DNA from: an uncultured Cytophagales bacterium
Lineage (GTDB): Bacteria > Bacteroidota > Bacteroidia > Cytophagales > Cyclobacteriaceae
NCBI GenBank assembly: GCA_913057175.1
Contig: CAJXNP010000002.1
Location: 1 to 64,000 of the forward strand
Direction: 5' to 3'
Length of the DNA: 64,000 nt
The notes under the pieces were generated by a model. It was given only the letters and a program-made list of their open reading frames with translations, searched no databases and was not told the DNA's origin. This document shows, piece after piece, positions 54,420 through 63,794 of this stretch. Both the position numbers and the translations under genes were made by a program. Every line of letters begins with the position of its first letter. The stretch's first letter is position 1.

Positions 54420-55679
54420 ATGCCTGAATCTGAAAAATACTTGAGTTTGTTGGAAATTGAAACTGCCTACCAAAGGATCAAGGAGGTTGTCAAGCCTACT
54501 CCTTTTGTCATCAACCAAAATCTGAGCGAAAAATATGACTGCAAGCTGTGGCTAAAACGCGAAGACTTGCAGGTAGTCAGGAGCTACAAAATCCGGGGTG
54601 CATTCAATAAAATCAACTCATTGACTGAAGAGGAAAAAAGCAGGGGTGTGGTTTGTGCCAGTGCCGGAAACCATGCCCAGGGAGTCGCTTATGCATGTCG
54701 ATATTTGGGCATTAAAGGGAATATTTACATGCCTTCTACCACCCCCAATCAAAAGATCAGGCAAGTTGCCATGTTTGGAAAGGAAAATGTAGAAGTAGTC
54801 ATTAAAGGTGATACTTATGATGATTCCTACAAATCCGCAATGGATTATTGCAACAAGCACCAGAAAACATTTATCCATCCATTCGATGACAAAGATGTGA
54901 TGGCTGGTCAGGGTACAATCGGTATTGAGCTACTTCGCGAATCCAAAGATCCCATCGACTACATATTCATCCCCGTTGGAGGAGGTGGTTTGATTTGTGG
55001 TGTGGGCAGCTACTTCAAACAGATCAGTCCGAAAACGAAGATTATCGGTGTGGAGCCGCAAGGAGCTCCTGCTATGGTGGAATCCCTCAAGAAAAATGAA
55101 GTAGTAGAGTTAACAACCATTGAAAAATTTGTGGATGGGGCTGCCGTACAAAAGATAGGTCAAAAGTGTTTTGAGATCAGTAAAAACGTCATTGACGACA
55201 TGATCCTCGTACCGGAAGGCAGGGTTTGTACCACCATTCTGAAACTATACAATGAGGAGGCGATTGTTGTGGAACCCGCAGGGGCACTCTCCATCTCCGC
55301 CCTTGACTTTTATCAGGAAAAAATTAAAGGCAAGAATGTAGTTTGCATCGTAAGCGGTGGCAATAACGACATTACAAGAACGGAGGAAATCAAGGAACGT
55401 TCTTTAATGTATGAGGGATTGAAGCATTATTTCATCGTACGCTTTCCGCAACGCGCCGGAGCGCTACGGGAATTTCTGGTCCATGTGCTAGGACCAAATG
55501 ACGATATCACACATTTCGAATATACAAAAAAGAACAACCGCGAACAGGGACCTGCTTTGGTAGGAATTGAATTGAAATACAAAAAAGATTATGAACCCCT
55601 TCTGAAGAGAATGGAAGAGTACAACTTTAACTATAAGTCGATTACGGAAAACCGTGACTTGTTTAACTTATTGATTTAG
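54420..55679 (+). CDS. ilvA: Threonine ammonia-lyase (biosynthetic threonine deaminase)
   Basis: PLP enzyme converting threonine to 2-oxobutyrate, the entry to isoleucine. The PLP lysine is in SYKIRGAFN near residue 56-64, the phosphate loop is GGGGLICG, and SGGNNDITR is conserved. The C-terminal ~90 residues (KHYFIVRFPQRAGALREFL onward) form one ACT-like regulatory domain, expected to bind isoleucine. Length 419 fits the one-ACT form. It lies outside the attenuated ilvDBNC unit, beyond a terminator, so it may have its own promoter; I see only a weak one. Confidence 0.93.
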   Translation: MPESEKYLSLLEIETAYQRIKEVVKPTPFVINQNLSEKYDCKLWLKREDLQVVRSYKIRGAFNKINSLTEEEKSRGVVCASAGNHAQGVAYACRYLGIKGNIYMPSTTPNQKIRQVAMFGKENVEVVIKGDTYDDSYKSAMDYCNKHQKTFIHPFDDKDVMAGQGTIGIELLRESKDPIDYIFIPVGGGGLICGVGSYFKQISPKTKIIGVEPQGAPAMVESLKKNEVVELTTIEKFVDGAAVQKIGQKCFEISKNVIDDMILVPEGRVCTTILKLYNEEAIVVEPAGALSISALDFYQEKIKGKNVVCIVSGGNNDITRTEEIKERSLMYEGLKHYFIVRFPQRAGALREFLVHVLGPNDDITHFEYTKKNNREQGPALVGIELKYKKDYEPLLKRMEEYNFNYKSITENRDLFNLLI

Positions 55680-55681
55680 TG

Positions 55682-55752
55682 GGTTGCGGGTTTACCGGTT
55701 ACCAGTTGCGAGTTGCGAGGAACTGGCAACTCGTAACGCGTAACTCGCAACC
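55682..55752. repeat. Imperfect inverted repeat of GTTGCGAG-type units
   Basis: Units such as AGTTGCGAGTTGCGAG on one side and CAACTCGTAACGCGTAACTCGCAACC on the other (given in two parts: CAACTCGTAAC and GTAACTCGCAACC) fold into a long hairpin between ilvA and leuA. No T run follows. It resembles mobile palindromic filler rather than a terminator. Confidence 0.5.
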
Positions 55753-55815
55753 GAGATAAATGAAAGATCAAAGGAATTTTAAAAACTATCACATTAAAAA
55801 ATAAAACGAATAACA

Positions 55816-57318
55816 ATGGCTGACAAACTTTTTATTTTCGATACAACATTGAGGGATGGCGAGCAGGTACCTGGTTGCCAGCTGAACACCATCGAAAAAA
55901 TTGAGATAGCCAAAGCCCTCGAAAAACTGGGAGTAGATATAATAGAAGCCGGATTTCCGGTTTCAAGTCCCGGAGATTTTAATTCTGTGGTAGAAATATC
56001 AAAAGCCGTGACATGGCCAACTATTTGTGCCTTGACACGAGCCGTTGAAAAAGATATTGACGTAGCCGGTGAATCTCTCAAGCATGCAAAAAAAGGAAGG
56101 ATCCATACAGGTATCGGAACGAGCGATTACCATATTCAATATAAATTCAAGTCCAACAAAGAAGAAATCATTGAGCGTGCTTCAAGGGCGGTGAAGTATG
56201 CTAAAAAATTTGTGGAGGATGTTGAATTTTATGCTGAAGATGCAGGCCGTACCGACAATGTTTACCTGGCGAAAGTCATAGAGGTGGTTATTGCAGCTGG
56301 GGCTACTGTTGTCAACATTCCTGACACCACTGGTTATTGTCTTCCCCAGGAATATGGAGAAAAGATCAGGTTTCTAAAGGAGAATGTAAAGGGGATTGAC
56401 AAAGCCATTATTTCCACCCATTGTCACAATGATTTGGGAATGGCGACCGCCAATACCATCGCTGGAATACTAAATGGAGCACGACAGGCAGAGGTTACGA
56501 TTAACGGGATTGGCGAACGTGCCGGGAACACATCACTTGAAGAAGTTGTGATGGCATTGAGAAGCCATAAGGAAGTAAACATCGATACAGGAGTAAATTC
56601 TCAAAATATTTATAGTATCAGCCGACAGGTATCCACGTTGATGAATATGCCTGTCCAACCCAATAAAGCCATTGTAGGAAGAAATGCTTTTGCACATTCT
56701 TCGGGTATTCACCAGGATGGTGTGTTGAAACATCGGGAAAATTATGAGATCATCGATCCTAAGGATGTGGGAATTGCGGAGTCATCCATTGTCTTGACAG
56801 CGAGAAGCGGTCGGGCTGCGTTAAAACATCGCCTGGAAGTATTAGGGTATGATTATGGTGACCAGGAGTTCGACAAAATCTATGAGGAATTTCTTTTACT
56901 AGCTGACAGGAAAAAAGACCTGAAAGATGAAGATCTTGCCCAATTGGTTGGAAATATCAGCCATAAAGAATCACGGATCAAGCTCGAATTTTTGCAAATC
57001 GTTTCAGGTAAGGGAATCAAATCGATGGCTTCGGTAAAACTGAATATTGGTGGTGAGTTCTTTGATGCAACTTCCGGTGGCAATGGACCGGTAGATGCCG
57101 CAATTAAAGCGGTTAAAAGCATCATCAAAAGAAAGGTTATTTTGGAAGAGTTCCTGATCCAGGCTATCACAAGAGGTAGTGATGACGTGGGTAAAGTCCA
57201 CATCCAGGTTGGTCACAAAGACCGGATCTATTATGGCTTTGGAGCCAATACCGATATCATTACGGCTTCGGTCGAGGCGTTCATTGATGCGTTGAATAAA
57301 ATACCGGCGAAGATGTGA
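55816..57318 (+). CDS. leuA: 2-isopropylmalate synthase
   Basis: Condenses 2-oxoisovalerate and acetyl-CoA, the first committed step of leucine synthesis. [12 protein letters not shown] (about 9-20) starts the TIM barrel with the metal-binding Asp, [15 protein letters not shown] holds the metal histidines, and [10 protein letters not shown] follows. After a linker, a regulatory domain runs from about 400 to 500 ([20 protein letters not shown]). Length 500 is typical. leuB, leuC and leuD are not in the window. A degenerate copy of the gene's 3' end lies directly downstream. Confidence 0.94.
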   Translation: MADKLFIFDTTLRDGEQVPGCQLNTIEKIEIAKALEKLGVDIIEAGFPVSSPGDFNSVVEISKAVTWPTICALTRAVEKDIDVAGESLKHAKKGRIHTGIGTSDYHIQYKFKSNKEEIIERASRAVKYAKKFVEDVEFYAEDAGRTDNVYLAKVIEVVIAAGATVVNIPDTTGYCLPQEYGEKIRFLKENVKGIDKAIISTHCHNDLGMATANTIAGILNGARQAEVTINGIGERAGNTSLEEVVMALRSHKEVNIDTGVNSQNIYSISRQVSTLMNMPVQPNKAIVGRNAFAHSSGIHQDGVLKHRENYEIIDPKDVGIAESSIVLTARSGRAALKHRLEVLGYDYGDQEFDKIYEEFLLLADRKKDLKDEDLAQLVGNISHKESRIKLEFLQIVSGKGIKSMASVKLNIGGEFFDATSGGNGPVDAAIKAVKSIIKRKVILEEFLIQAITRGSDDVGKVHIQVGHKDRIYYGFGANTDIITASVEAFIDALNKIPAKM

Positions 57319-57339
57319 GTGGCTATTCGTCGCTATAAT

Positions 57340-57369
57340 CCTCCAAGGGTTCGGAGCCTACGGAGGGTT
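57340..57369. repeat. Degenerate CCTCCAAGGGTTCG palindrome, copy 1
   Basis: A damaged version of the palindrome found intact at 62939-62971 and 63666-63694. CCTCCAAGGGTTCGG is kept on the left, while the right arm is partly changed. It separates leuA from its decayed copy. Confidence 0.5.
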
Positions 57370-57379
57370 GGGCTCAAAT

Positions 57380-57502
57380 GGTAGTGATCTTTCACAAGTA
57401 GGCAACAAAGAGCTCTTCTACTATAAATTTTGAGCCAATGCCGATATCAAAACCACTTCCATCGTGGCCTTTGTTTACAGTATAATAATCCAGCAGATGT
57501 GA
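57380..57502 (+). pseudogene. Decayed duplicate of the leuA 3' end
   Basis: From 57380 the first 57 bases align without gaps to leuA bases 57190-57246, and the remainder aligns to the leuA end with one short gap, including the final ATGTGA. Translated in register it reads QVGNKELFYYKF then a stop at 57431-57433, where leuA has [12 protein letters not shown] and a glycine codon; after the stop ANADIKTTSIVAF parallels [13 protein letters not shown]. Only the C-terminal ~40 codons remain. It is a relic of a tandem leuA-like gene or of a partial duplication. Confidence 0.8.
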
Positions 57503-57618
57503 TTCCTACATCCTCAAATAATCTATGAATACAGATTTTTTATCGCCTATACGAAAATACAATCAAAAAAATCATTTGTATCTTGCTCTATTTTAAAAAC
57601 TCATTAGCTTGACTATAA

Positions 57619-58341
57619 ATGAATATAACCCTAACTGATTTTATCATTTTTGTTGCGTTGATATTAGTATATCTTGTTCTTAAGAATCTGCTATCAAACT
57701 ACTTTTCTCAAAAAGGTAGAAATCTGGCTCAGCAGGAAGATATTCAAATACTGACCAGGAAGATTGAAGAGGCTAAAGAGCAATTTATCGAACGTACTGA
57801 AAAGTTGAAATCTCAACTCAGTTTAATTTCAAGGCTTCAATTTGAACATAAAAGTGAAGAAAGGAATGCTTTTTTACGGTTTCATGAAGCTATGTTCACA
57901 TGGATAAACGGATGTTTAGATTTCGGACATGGAGGAATTGATGACTATAACAATGACAGTATTGATCAACGAATTTTTTTTCTAAATGAAGCTCATCAAA
58001 AAGTAAATGACGCTCTATCAATACTAGAATTGTATTTGGTTGACATTGAGCTACTTGATTCTATAAATTCTTTAAAACTCGCTATTTTAGAAAACTTATC
58101 GTTTGCTCCAATTCAATGTCTTCGAACTTTACAGAAATTAAATCTTGAAAAAAAGGAATTAAACTCTATTCCAACAATTGAAGAAAGGGAATTAAAACTT
58201 CAAGAATTTTTTAACAATAGAAAAAAGATACATAGTGACTTTAGGATTATAATTTTTAATGGGTATAAAAGTGTTACAAATGAAATAAAAAATTATCAGA
58301 AAAATTCTAGAAAATATTTGAAGCGAATATCTGAAGAATAG
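57619..58341 (+). CDS. Membrane-anchored coiled-coil protein of unknown function
   Basis: A 240-residue protein with one N-terminal membrane helix (about 5-28), then a charged coiled coil (about 35-85, ILTRKIEEAKEQFIERTEKL). A mostly helical cytoplasmic domain follows to the end with no motif I recognise. Codon use and AT content are higher than in the biosynthetic genes upstream, as in the next two genes. It might be part of an accessory island with them. Function unknown. Confidence 0.65.
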   Translation: MNITLTDFIIFVALILVYLVLKNLLSNYFSQKGRNLAQQEDIQILTRKIEEAKEQFIERTEKLKSQLSLISRLQFEHKSEERNAFLRFHEAMFTWINGCLDFGHGGIDDYNNDSIDQRIFFLNEAHQKVNDALSILELYLVDIELLDSINSLKLAILENLSFAPIQCLRTLQKLNLEKKELNSIPTIEERELKLQEFFNNRKKIHSDFRIIIFNGYKSVTNEIKNYQKNSRKYLKRISEE

Positions 58342-58426
58342 CAATTCTCTTCATTTTTATGTGGTTTAGTTTCATTAAATGTAATTTCTAGTAAAAGTTT
58401 GTGCTAATTAATCTTAATAACAATTG

Positions 58427-58434
58427 TAAATTTG
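58427..58434 (+). promoter_or_regulatory. Candidate -7 element of the large surface-protein gene
   Basis: TAAATTTG is a perfect TAnnTTTG. A TTTG lies 25 bases upstream, further than usual. The leader would be about 70 bases. Confidence 0.4.
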
Positions 58435-58512
58435 CAAATAACTTCAACTACCTACCTAATTTGAATTAAACAACCAACAACACTTTTAAGATGTTTAATT
58501 CATTCTAATATT

Positions 58513-61446
58513 ATGTGCAATTTTTCAATTTGTAAGCAAAAATATCTGTTTTGCTTTTTGCTCTTTATTACAATTTCGATTGAAGGTTATAGTCAAACTC
58601 TTCTAAAAGATATTTCAGATAGCCCAAGTCAGCTAAATAGTAATGCCGAATTTCTATATAGTGGAGATGACTATTTAATTTTTAGAGCAGAACACCCATC
58701 TTACGGGTGGGAACTTTGGATCACCGATGGAACAGAAACCGGTACGGCTTTATTAAAAGACATAAATCCCGGAAGCGAAAATAGCAATCCACGCGATTTT
58801 ATCGACATGGGTGATTTTTTAATTTTTTTAGCAACAACTACAAGTAATGGAACAGAATTGTGGAGAACTGATGGCACGACTGCTGGAACTTACTTAATAA
58901 AAGATATTTATCCAGGTAATATTGATGGTGTAGAAGATGAATTAACTCTATATAATCAGGAGGTATATTTTAAAGGACATGACCCTCTATTTGGTCGAGA
59001 ATTATGGAAATCTGATGGCACTTTAGCGGGTACGCTGTTGGTAAAAGACATGACTCCAGGAGAAGAGAATTCAATTTATTTAGATGAGATTGTTTATTTT
59101 GATAACCACATTTTCTTTAAAAACTTTACATCACTTTATGGTACAGAACTTTGGATTTCAGATGGAACAGAAGGTGGTACAAAGATTTATCAGGATTTAA
59201 ATCCTAAAAATACAACTGGTGGAGGTCCACGTTATCTTACTGTATCAAATGACAAATTATATTTTGTCCATTCAAATGATACCTTAAACAATTCAATTTT
59301 TTTTATCGAATCCTCAATTGATTTTATTAAGCCTTTATTATCAAATGAGCCCTATTCTCTTCCTGTCTTACATGTTGATGCAAAGGGTATTCTTTATTTA
59401 ACATGCTATTTTGAAGAATCTGGACAATATCTTGCAAAGATTAAAGATAATAGTTTAGAGAGGATTAAGGCTGTGTCAGGTGCAAGCAAAATCACACCTT
59501 ATGAAACATCAATTTTTTTTGTTGGAAGTACTTCCGATACAGGCAAGGAATTATGGTTTAGCGATGGTTCTGAAAAGAACACATTTATGGTTGAAGATTT
59601 ACTGCCCGGACAAGCAAGTAGTAATCCAAATTATTTACAAATTATTAATGAATCCCTCTATTTTATAGCCATGGATGATCTAGGTGGCAATTTATATAAA
59701 TCTAACGGGCAATCATGTAATACATATATTGTTTCATCAGATCTTAATATAATACGAAGTAATCCTTCTCAAGTAAACTGGATTAAACCAATATTTGGAT
59801 ATTTTAATGATCGAATATTTTATACAATGTACAGGGAAGATATAGGGTACGAACCATTCTATAGCATGTTTTCAGAAATATCAGGAGAAACAATTGAGAA
59901 ATGGTATGCTGATGGTGATGGTGATGGCTATGGCGATAATAATAAAATGGTAGAAAGTTGTCCTTCACCGGAAGGATATGTTTCTAATAATATAGATTGC
60001 AACGATACAGACAATAGTATTCATCCTGATACGAAATGGTATCTGGATAATGATGGGGATGGATATGGCAATCCTTCAGTATCGATTACTCAATGCGACC
60101 AACCAAGTGGTTATGTTCAAAATAGTTCTGATTGCGATGATACCGATTCAAGCATTGTTCCAACCTTATTCTGGTATTTAGATTCTGATGGTGATAATTA
60201 TGGTGATCCCAGTATAATGATTCTACATTGCGCAAAACCAACAGGGTATGTATCTGACAATACAGATTGTGATGACTCCAATGCTCAAATAAATCCTTCA
60301 ACAATATGGTATTTTGACAATGATGGGGACGGGTTTGGTAATACTGAAATCTGGAAATCTCAATGTTCCAAACCAGGAGGTTATGTATTAGAAGCAATGG
60401 ATTGTGATGATACAAATAGTAATCTAAACCCTCTGACAAAATGGTATGTAGATGGAGATGGAGACGGTTTTGGGCATCCCTTTTATTATCTTCAACAATG
60501 CGATCAACCAAATGGATATGTATTAGATAACACGGATTGCAATGATAAATATTCAGATATGAACCCAAATTCTATCTGGTATGCGGACAATGATGGAGAT
60601 GAATTTGGCGATCCAAACAGTATGCTTTCACAATGTATTAAACCAGATGGATATGTTACAAACAACGATGATTGCAATGATGTAGATCCACTATCAAACC
60701 CTTACACATTATGGTATGCAGATTTAGACGGAGATGGCTATGGTGATGAATATAATGTGATAGAGAGTTGTGTTATGCCAAACGGATACACTTCAGATTA
60801 TCTTGATTGTGACGATTCTAAAAGTGATATTAATCCATTTACTAGTTGGTATTTAGATCAAGACAGGGATGGTTATGGAGACCCTGAAACTTTTATTCAA
60901 CAATGTGAAAAACCAAAAGGTTATGTCAATAATAACATGGATTGTAATGATTCGGATAGTTATTTAAATCCTGAAACTTTTTGGTATGCTGACTTAGATA
61001 ATGACGGTTATGGAGATCCTGAAAATTTTGTTCAACAATGTGATCAACCTGAGAACCATGTGTTTGATGGCGTAAATGTTGACTGCGATGATACTAATCC
61101 GGACGTTAACCCGATAGCACAATCAAAACCTGATGGATATGATAATAACTGCAACGGGGTGCTGGAAGAAAATGAGAAACTGATAACAGGATTGGAAGAA
61201 ATCCAAAATGAGTTCAAAGTCTATCCTAACCCTGTCAAAGATATTTTATCAATTGAAACAAGCTCAGAATCTATCATAAACTCAATTTCTATATTTAATT
61301 TAATCGGTGAAAAGATAAAAACAATTGAGAATATTGACAATGCTAAGGTTAAGATAAACTTGTCTGGTATTAAACCAGGAGTTCATTTTGTTGTTGTTTA
61401 CCTTAGTGATAATTCGGAGGTTAAAGAAAAAATATTGATAAAATAG
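58513..61446 (+). CDS. T9SS surface protein with ELWxxDG and MopE-like Ca2+-binding repeats
   Basis: A large exported protein (977 residues) with a signal peptide (about 1-27). Residues about 45-440 hold about six repeats of the type GxELWxxDGTxxGT, a propeller-like motif. Residues 462-866 are nine tandem 45-residue repeats, each with WYxDxDGDGYGD (a calcium-binding loop), CxxPxGYV and DCDDTxxxxxP, the MopE-like or thrombospondin-3-like repeat. The last ~70 residues (FKVYPNPVKDILSIE through SEVKEKILIK) are the type A T9SS sorting domain. It is probably a secreted or cell-surface adhesin or calcium-dependent structural protein. The repeats suggest copy-number variation between strains. Confidence 0.88.
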   Translation: MCNFSICKQKYLFCFLLFITISIEGYSQTLLKDISDSPSQLNSNAEFLYSGDDYLIFRAEHPSYGWELWITDGTETGTALLKDINPGSENSNPRDFIDMGDFLIFLATTTSNGTELWRTDGTTAGTYLIKDIYPGNIDGVEDELTLYNQEVYFKGHDPLFGRELWKSDGTLAGTLLVKDMTPGEENSIYLDEIVYFDNHIFFKNFTSLYGTELWISDGTEGGTKIYQDLNPKNTTGGGPRYLTVSNDKLYFVHSNDTLNNSIFFIESSIDFIKPLLSNEPYSLPVLHVDAKGILYLTCYFEESGQYLAKIKDNSLERIKAVSGASKITPYETSIFFVGSTSDTGKELWFSDGSEKNTFMVEDLLPGQASSNPNYLQIINESLYFIAMDDLGGNLYKSNGQSCNTYIVSSDLNIIRSNPSQVNWIKPIFGYFNDRIFYTMYREDIGYEPFYSMFSEISGETIEKWYADGDGDGYGDNNKMVESCPSPEGYVSNNIDCNDTDNSIHPDTKWYLDNDGDGYGNPSVSITQCDQPSGYVQNSSDCDDTDSSIVPTLFWYLDSDGDNYGDPSIMILHCAKPTGYVSDNTDCDDSNAQINPSTIWYFDNDGDGFGNTEIWKSQCSKPGGYVLEAMDCDDTNSNLNPLTKWYVDGDGDGFGHPFYYLQQCDQPNGYVLDNTDCNDKYSDMNPNSIWYADNDGDEFGDPNSMLSQCIKPDGYVTNNDDCNDVDPLSNPYTLWYADLDGDGYGDEYNVIESCVMPNGYTSDYLDCDDSKSDINPFTSWYLDQDRDGYGDPETFIQQCEKPKGYVNNNMDCNDSDSYLNPETFWYADLDNDGYGDPENFVQQCDQPENHVFDGVNVDCDDTNPDVNPIAQSKPDGYDNNCNGVLEENEKLITGLEEIQNEFKVYPNPVKDILSIETSSESIINSISIFNLIGEKIKTIENIDNAKVKINLSGIKPGVHFVVVYLSDNSEVKEKILIK
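59896..61110 (+). repeat. Nine in-frame 135-bp tandem repeats
   Basis: The DNA of the MopE-like repeats: nine units of 45 codons in register, each holding one calcium-binding loop and a cysteine pair. The units are diverged at base level but constant in length, so recombination is limited but possible. Confidence 0.85.
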
Positions 61447-61502
61447 ACTATCTTCTTTAAACATCCACTTTACTATTAATTTAAATAGAAAGTGACGTTA
61501 AT

Positions 61503-62258
61503 ATGAATTCATCAAAATTTATCTATCATTATACTTCAATAAATTCGCTTGCCTTAATTTTATCAAACCAAACAATTAGGTTTTCAGCACTAAACACGGT
61601 AAATGATTTAACCGAAGGGAAAAGTGCCGATGTTGGCGATTTAGGAATGTACTTGTTTTGCAGTTGCTGGACTGATCATGAAAAGGAACACCTGCCTCTT
61701 TGGAATATGTATACACCAAATATGAGAGGGGTGAGAATAAAACTTCCATGCCCAATATTTCCAACTTATGATAATGGTAAACTCTTTAAAAATGAGGATT
61801 TATTTCAAGAGTCACATATGATTCTCCCAAATAGAGAACCTTTCAGGCGTATTATTTATACAAATGATCCTAATAAAATCAAACCAAAATCATTAGTCAA
61901 TATCGGTAATGGATTTGAAGGAATTAATCTTGATGGGCTTGGTCTTTATAAAGATGAAATATGGGATTTTGAAAAGGAAATTAGATTTTGCTTCAACATT
62001 TTTCCTAAACCAAAAACTCGCAAAGCTCATCATTCATTTAACATTGATGAACTGACCAAGTTAATTGACAATAGAACTCCGTTGGGATTTAATTATTATG
62101 ATTTAAAAATAGACAATAGAAGTTTCGAAAAAATGGAGATCACTTTAGGGCCCAAAATTATTCCAGGTGATAAAGAAATAATTGAATCATTAATAAAAAG
62201 ATTCAATCCAAAGGCGAGAGTTCATGCGAGTGTACTAACAAATAGAATCAGATCATAA
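61503..62258 (+). CDS. DUF2971-like protein
   Basis: A soluble 251-residue protein that starts FIYHYTSINSLALILSNQTIRFSALNTVNDLTEG, the signature of the DUF2971 family, followed by MYLFCSCWTDHEKEHLPLWNMYTPN. Members are often found in defence-like or accessory islands, but the biochemical role is unknown. The HYT and WxxY elements resemble parts of ADP-ribosyltransferase-type folds; that is a guess. It is 57 bases after the large surface-protein gene, with no clear terminator between. Confidence 0.75.
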   Translation: MNSSKFIYHYTSINSLALILSNQTIRFSALNTVNDLTEGKSADVGDLGMYLFCSCWTDHEKEHLPLWNMYTPNMRGVRIKLPCPIFPTYDNGKLFKNEDLFQESHMILPNREPFRRIIYTNDPNKIKPKSLVNIGNGFEGINLDGLGLYKDEIWDFEKEIRFCFNIFPKPKTRKAHHSFNIDELTKLIDNRTPLGFNYYDLKIDNRSFEKMEITLGPKIIPGDKEIIESLIKRFNPKARVHASVLTNRIRS

Positions 62259-62328
62259 AATGTATACTCACTCTTGTGGATTATTAAGTTGGTGTTTCTA
62301 AATTGGGATAAATAAATTCCAGAGCAAA

Positions 62329-62664
62329 ATGAACACAAATCAAACCCACCTCAAGACTAATATTGAAATTTTAGAAATAAATCTTTGGAGAAAATGGCGA
62401 CGTAACGATACAGACGATGTTTACTCTTTTATTCCAGGTCAATATGATAATGATAAGTTTAAAGACTTCAATACAGGCTTGTTAGTTACTAACGGTAGAA
62501 CTTTTAGAATTGGATTCAAAGTTTTCGAGGAAAATAGCAAAAACAAACTTCAAATAGTTGATGAAGTTCTTGAAATTAAAAGTATTGACGGTAAGTCAAA
62601 ACCGGCGAAAATGATCCTTATTGGTCCTCAAAACAATGAAATCCAATTTACTGAGGAAATATAA
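62329..62664 (+). CDS. Small hypothetical protein
   Basis: A 111-residue soluble protein without a signal peptide or recognised domain. It is beta-rich with alternating charged residues (NIEILEINLWRKWRRND; NGRTFRIGFKVFEENS). The start at the first ATG gives a compact frame. It follows the DUF2971-like gene by 70 bases and could be its partner, but no feature proves this. Confidence 0.5.
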   Translation: MNTNQTHLKTNIEILEINLWRKWRRNDTDDVYSFIPGQYDNDKFKDFNTGLLVTNGRTFRIGFKVFEENSKNKLQIVDEVLEIKSIDGKSKPAKMILIGPQNNEIQFTEEI

Positions 62665-62938
62665 CCTAATAGCAAAATGACCTTTAGAGGCTCCGTTTCA
62701 AAATTACCCTAAAAAAATAGTATTTTCCGATACAAACTTGGAGATAGACTTTCCCATCCCCAACAAAAACCCTCAACCATTCATACAAATCGTTGGGGTG
62801 GTGACTGGAAATAAAAATCGTTAAGCTGCCGGCTAGACGATCCCCAGCATTTTCAGGCATTGAGGTTTTTCTTCCAATACAATGCGAAATATGGAAACAA
62901 AATGACTCATCCGTTTTAATAAATGACCTTTGGATTTT

Positions 62939-62971
62939 AACCCTCCAAGGGTTTCGAACCCTTGGAGGGTT
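62939..62971. repeat. Perfect CCTCCAAGGG palindrome, copy 2
   Basis: Arms AACCCTCCAAGGGTT and AACCCTTGGAGGGTT are perfect complements around TCG. Related elements are at 57340-57369 and 63666-63694. Confidence 0.75.
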
Positions 62972-62989
62972 GTGTTAAGCGGTTCGATC

Positions 62990-63382
62990 TTATGATTTGG
63001 AATTTGTTCTTTCAAAAGAAATATCTTTGACTTTACTTTTCATTTTCTTTGATGGAAGGAACCTGATCTTCACATTTCTGATTTTGGATTCATCTACATC
63101 CATTTTCGTATCCGAGCCCTCAGCCGAAGCCGACAGGTAAAAAGATCCCATAGAGCCAAACTCTACCCTTCTTCCCTGGAGCAACTGCCGGGGAACCAAC
63201 CTAAAAAATGATTCTAATACAGCTAGAACATCAGGTGGATTTACGGTAGAATAGTCTGTGATCAGATCGACCATTTGATCCAGGTCAACGGTTTCGGTTT
63301 TCGTTAGGAGAGGATAAAATTTTGCAGGAAGGTTTGTATCACCGGGGTCTACACGGTTTACAATTTTATATTTTACTGGCAT
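62990..63382 (-). CDS. HU-family DNA-binding protein (HU-HIG type)
   Basis: A 130-residue nucleoid-associated type protein of the Bacteroidota HU-HIG group. Start at the second ATG gives MPVKYKIVNRVDPGD, the usual beginning for this group; an ATG two codons upstream is the alternative. VDLDQMVDLITDYSTVNPPDVLAVLESFFRLV is the helical dimer part, and GRRVEFGSMGSFYLS the beta arm region, with a basic C-terminal tail. It binds DNA without known sequence preference; its role could be architectural. Confidence 0.8.
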   Translation of the reverse strand: MPVKYKIVNRVDPGDTNLPAKFYPLLTKTETVDLDQMVDLITDYSTVNPPDVLAVLESFFRLVPRQLLQGRRVEFGSMGSFYLSASAEGSDTKMDVDESKIRNVKIRFLPSKKMKSKVKDISFERTNSKS

Positions 63383-63388
63383 GATCAT

Positions 63389-63794
63389 AAAAATTTAAGT
63401 GAAAAAAATATTTAAAACTCACAGGCCGGATCTTAGATAAAGAATTTGCATTATCCGGTTATAAGAATCAACGGCGGTTTTCATTCCACAGATTTCAATA
63501 AAGGGTGGTGAAATCCTAAAAAATGTTAAATGGGCTCTATTTCGACAAGATCAACGCAACAAATCATACGGTTCAAATAAAATTGTCTTGCCCAACAGAT
63601 CAAAATGTGCTGGGCAGGAAATTTAAATGTCTCGCCCAAGAGAATTAGATTAGCTGATTATAAAACCCTCCAGGGGTTCGGAACCCCTGGAGGGCTGAAA
63701 AAATAATATAAAATTTTCGATCTCTTTGTAAGAGAATTCAAATAATACAACCATTCGCCATGACAATGGGTCATATGATATATTACACCTGACT
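63389..63794. other. Intergenic region carrying a palindromic repeat
   Basis: This stretch of about 400 bases has no gene. It holds a TTGCCCA/TGGGCAGG hairpin at about 63590-63618 and the palindrome at 63666-63694. Nothing else is recognised. Confidence 0.4.
63666..63694. repeat. Perfect CCTCCAGGGG palindrome, copy 3
   Basis: Arms CCCTCCAGGGGTTC and GAACCCCTGGAGGG are perfect complements around one base. Both arms carry the compensatory change relative to copy 2. Confidence 0.75.

Noticed and set aside
62833-63015. Minus-strand frame of about 60 codons overlapping the palindrome
   Set aside because: Its coding sequence runs through the perfect palindrome and has no recognised domain; it is more likely repeat-associated non-coding DNA.
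62939-63694. CRISPR array from repeated CCTCCAAGGG palindromes
   Set aside because: Copies are hundreds of bases apart, differ in sequence and are not separated by uniform spacers; no cas genes are present.
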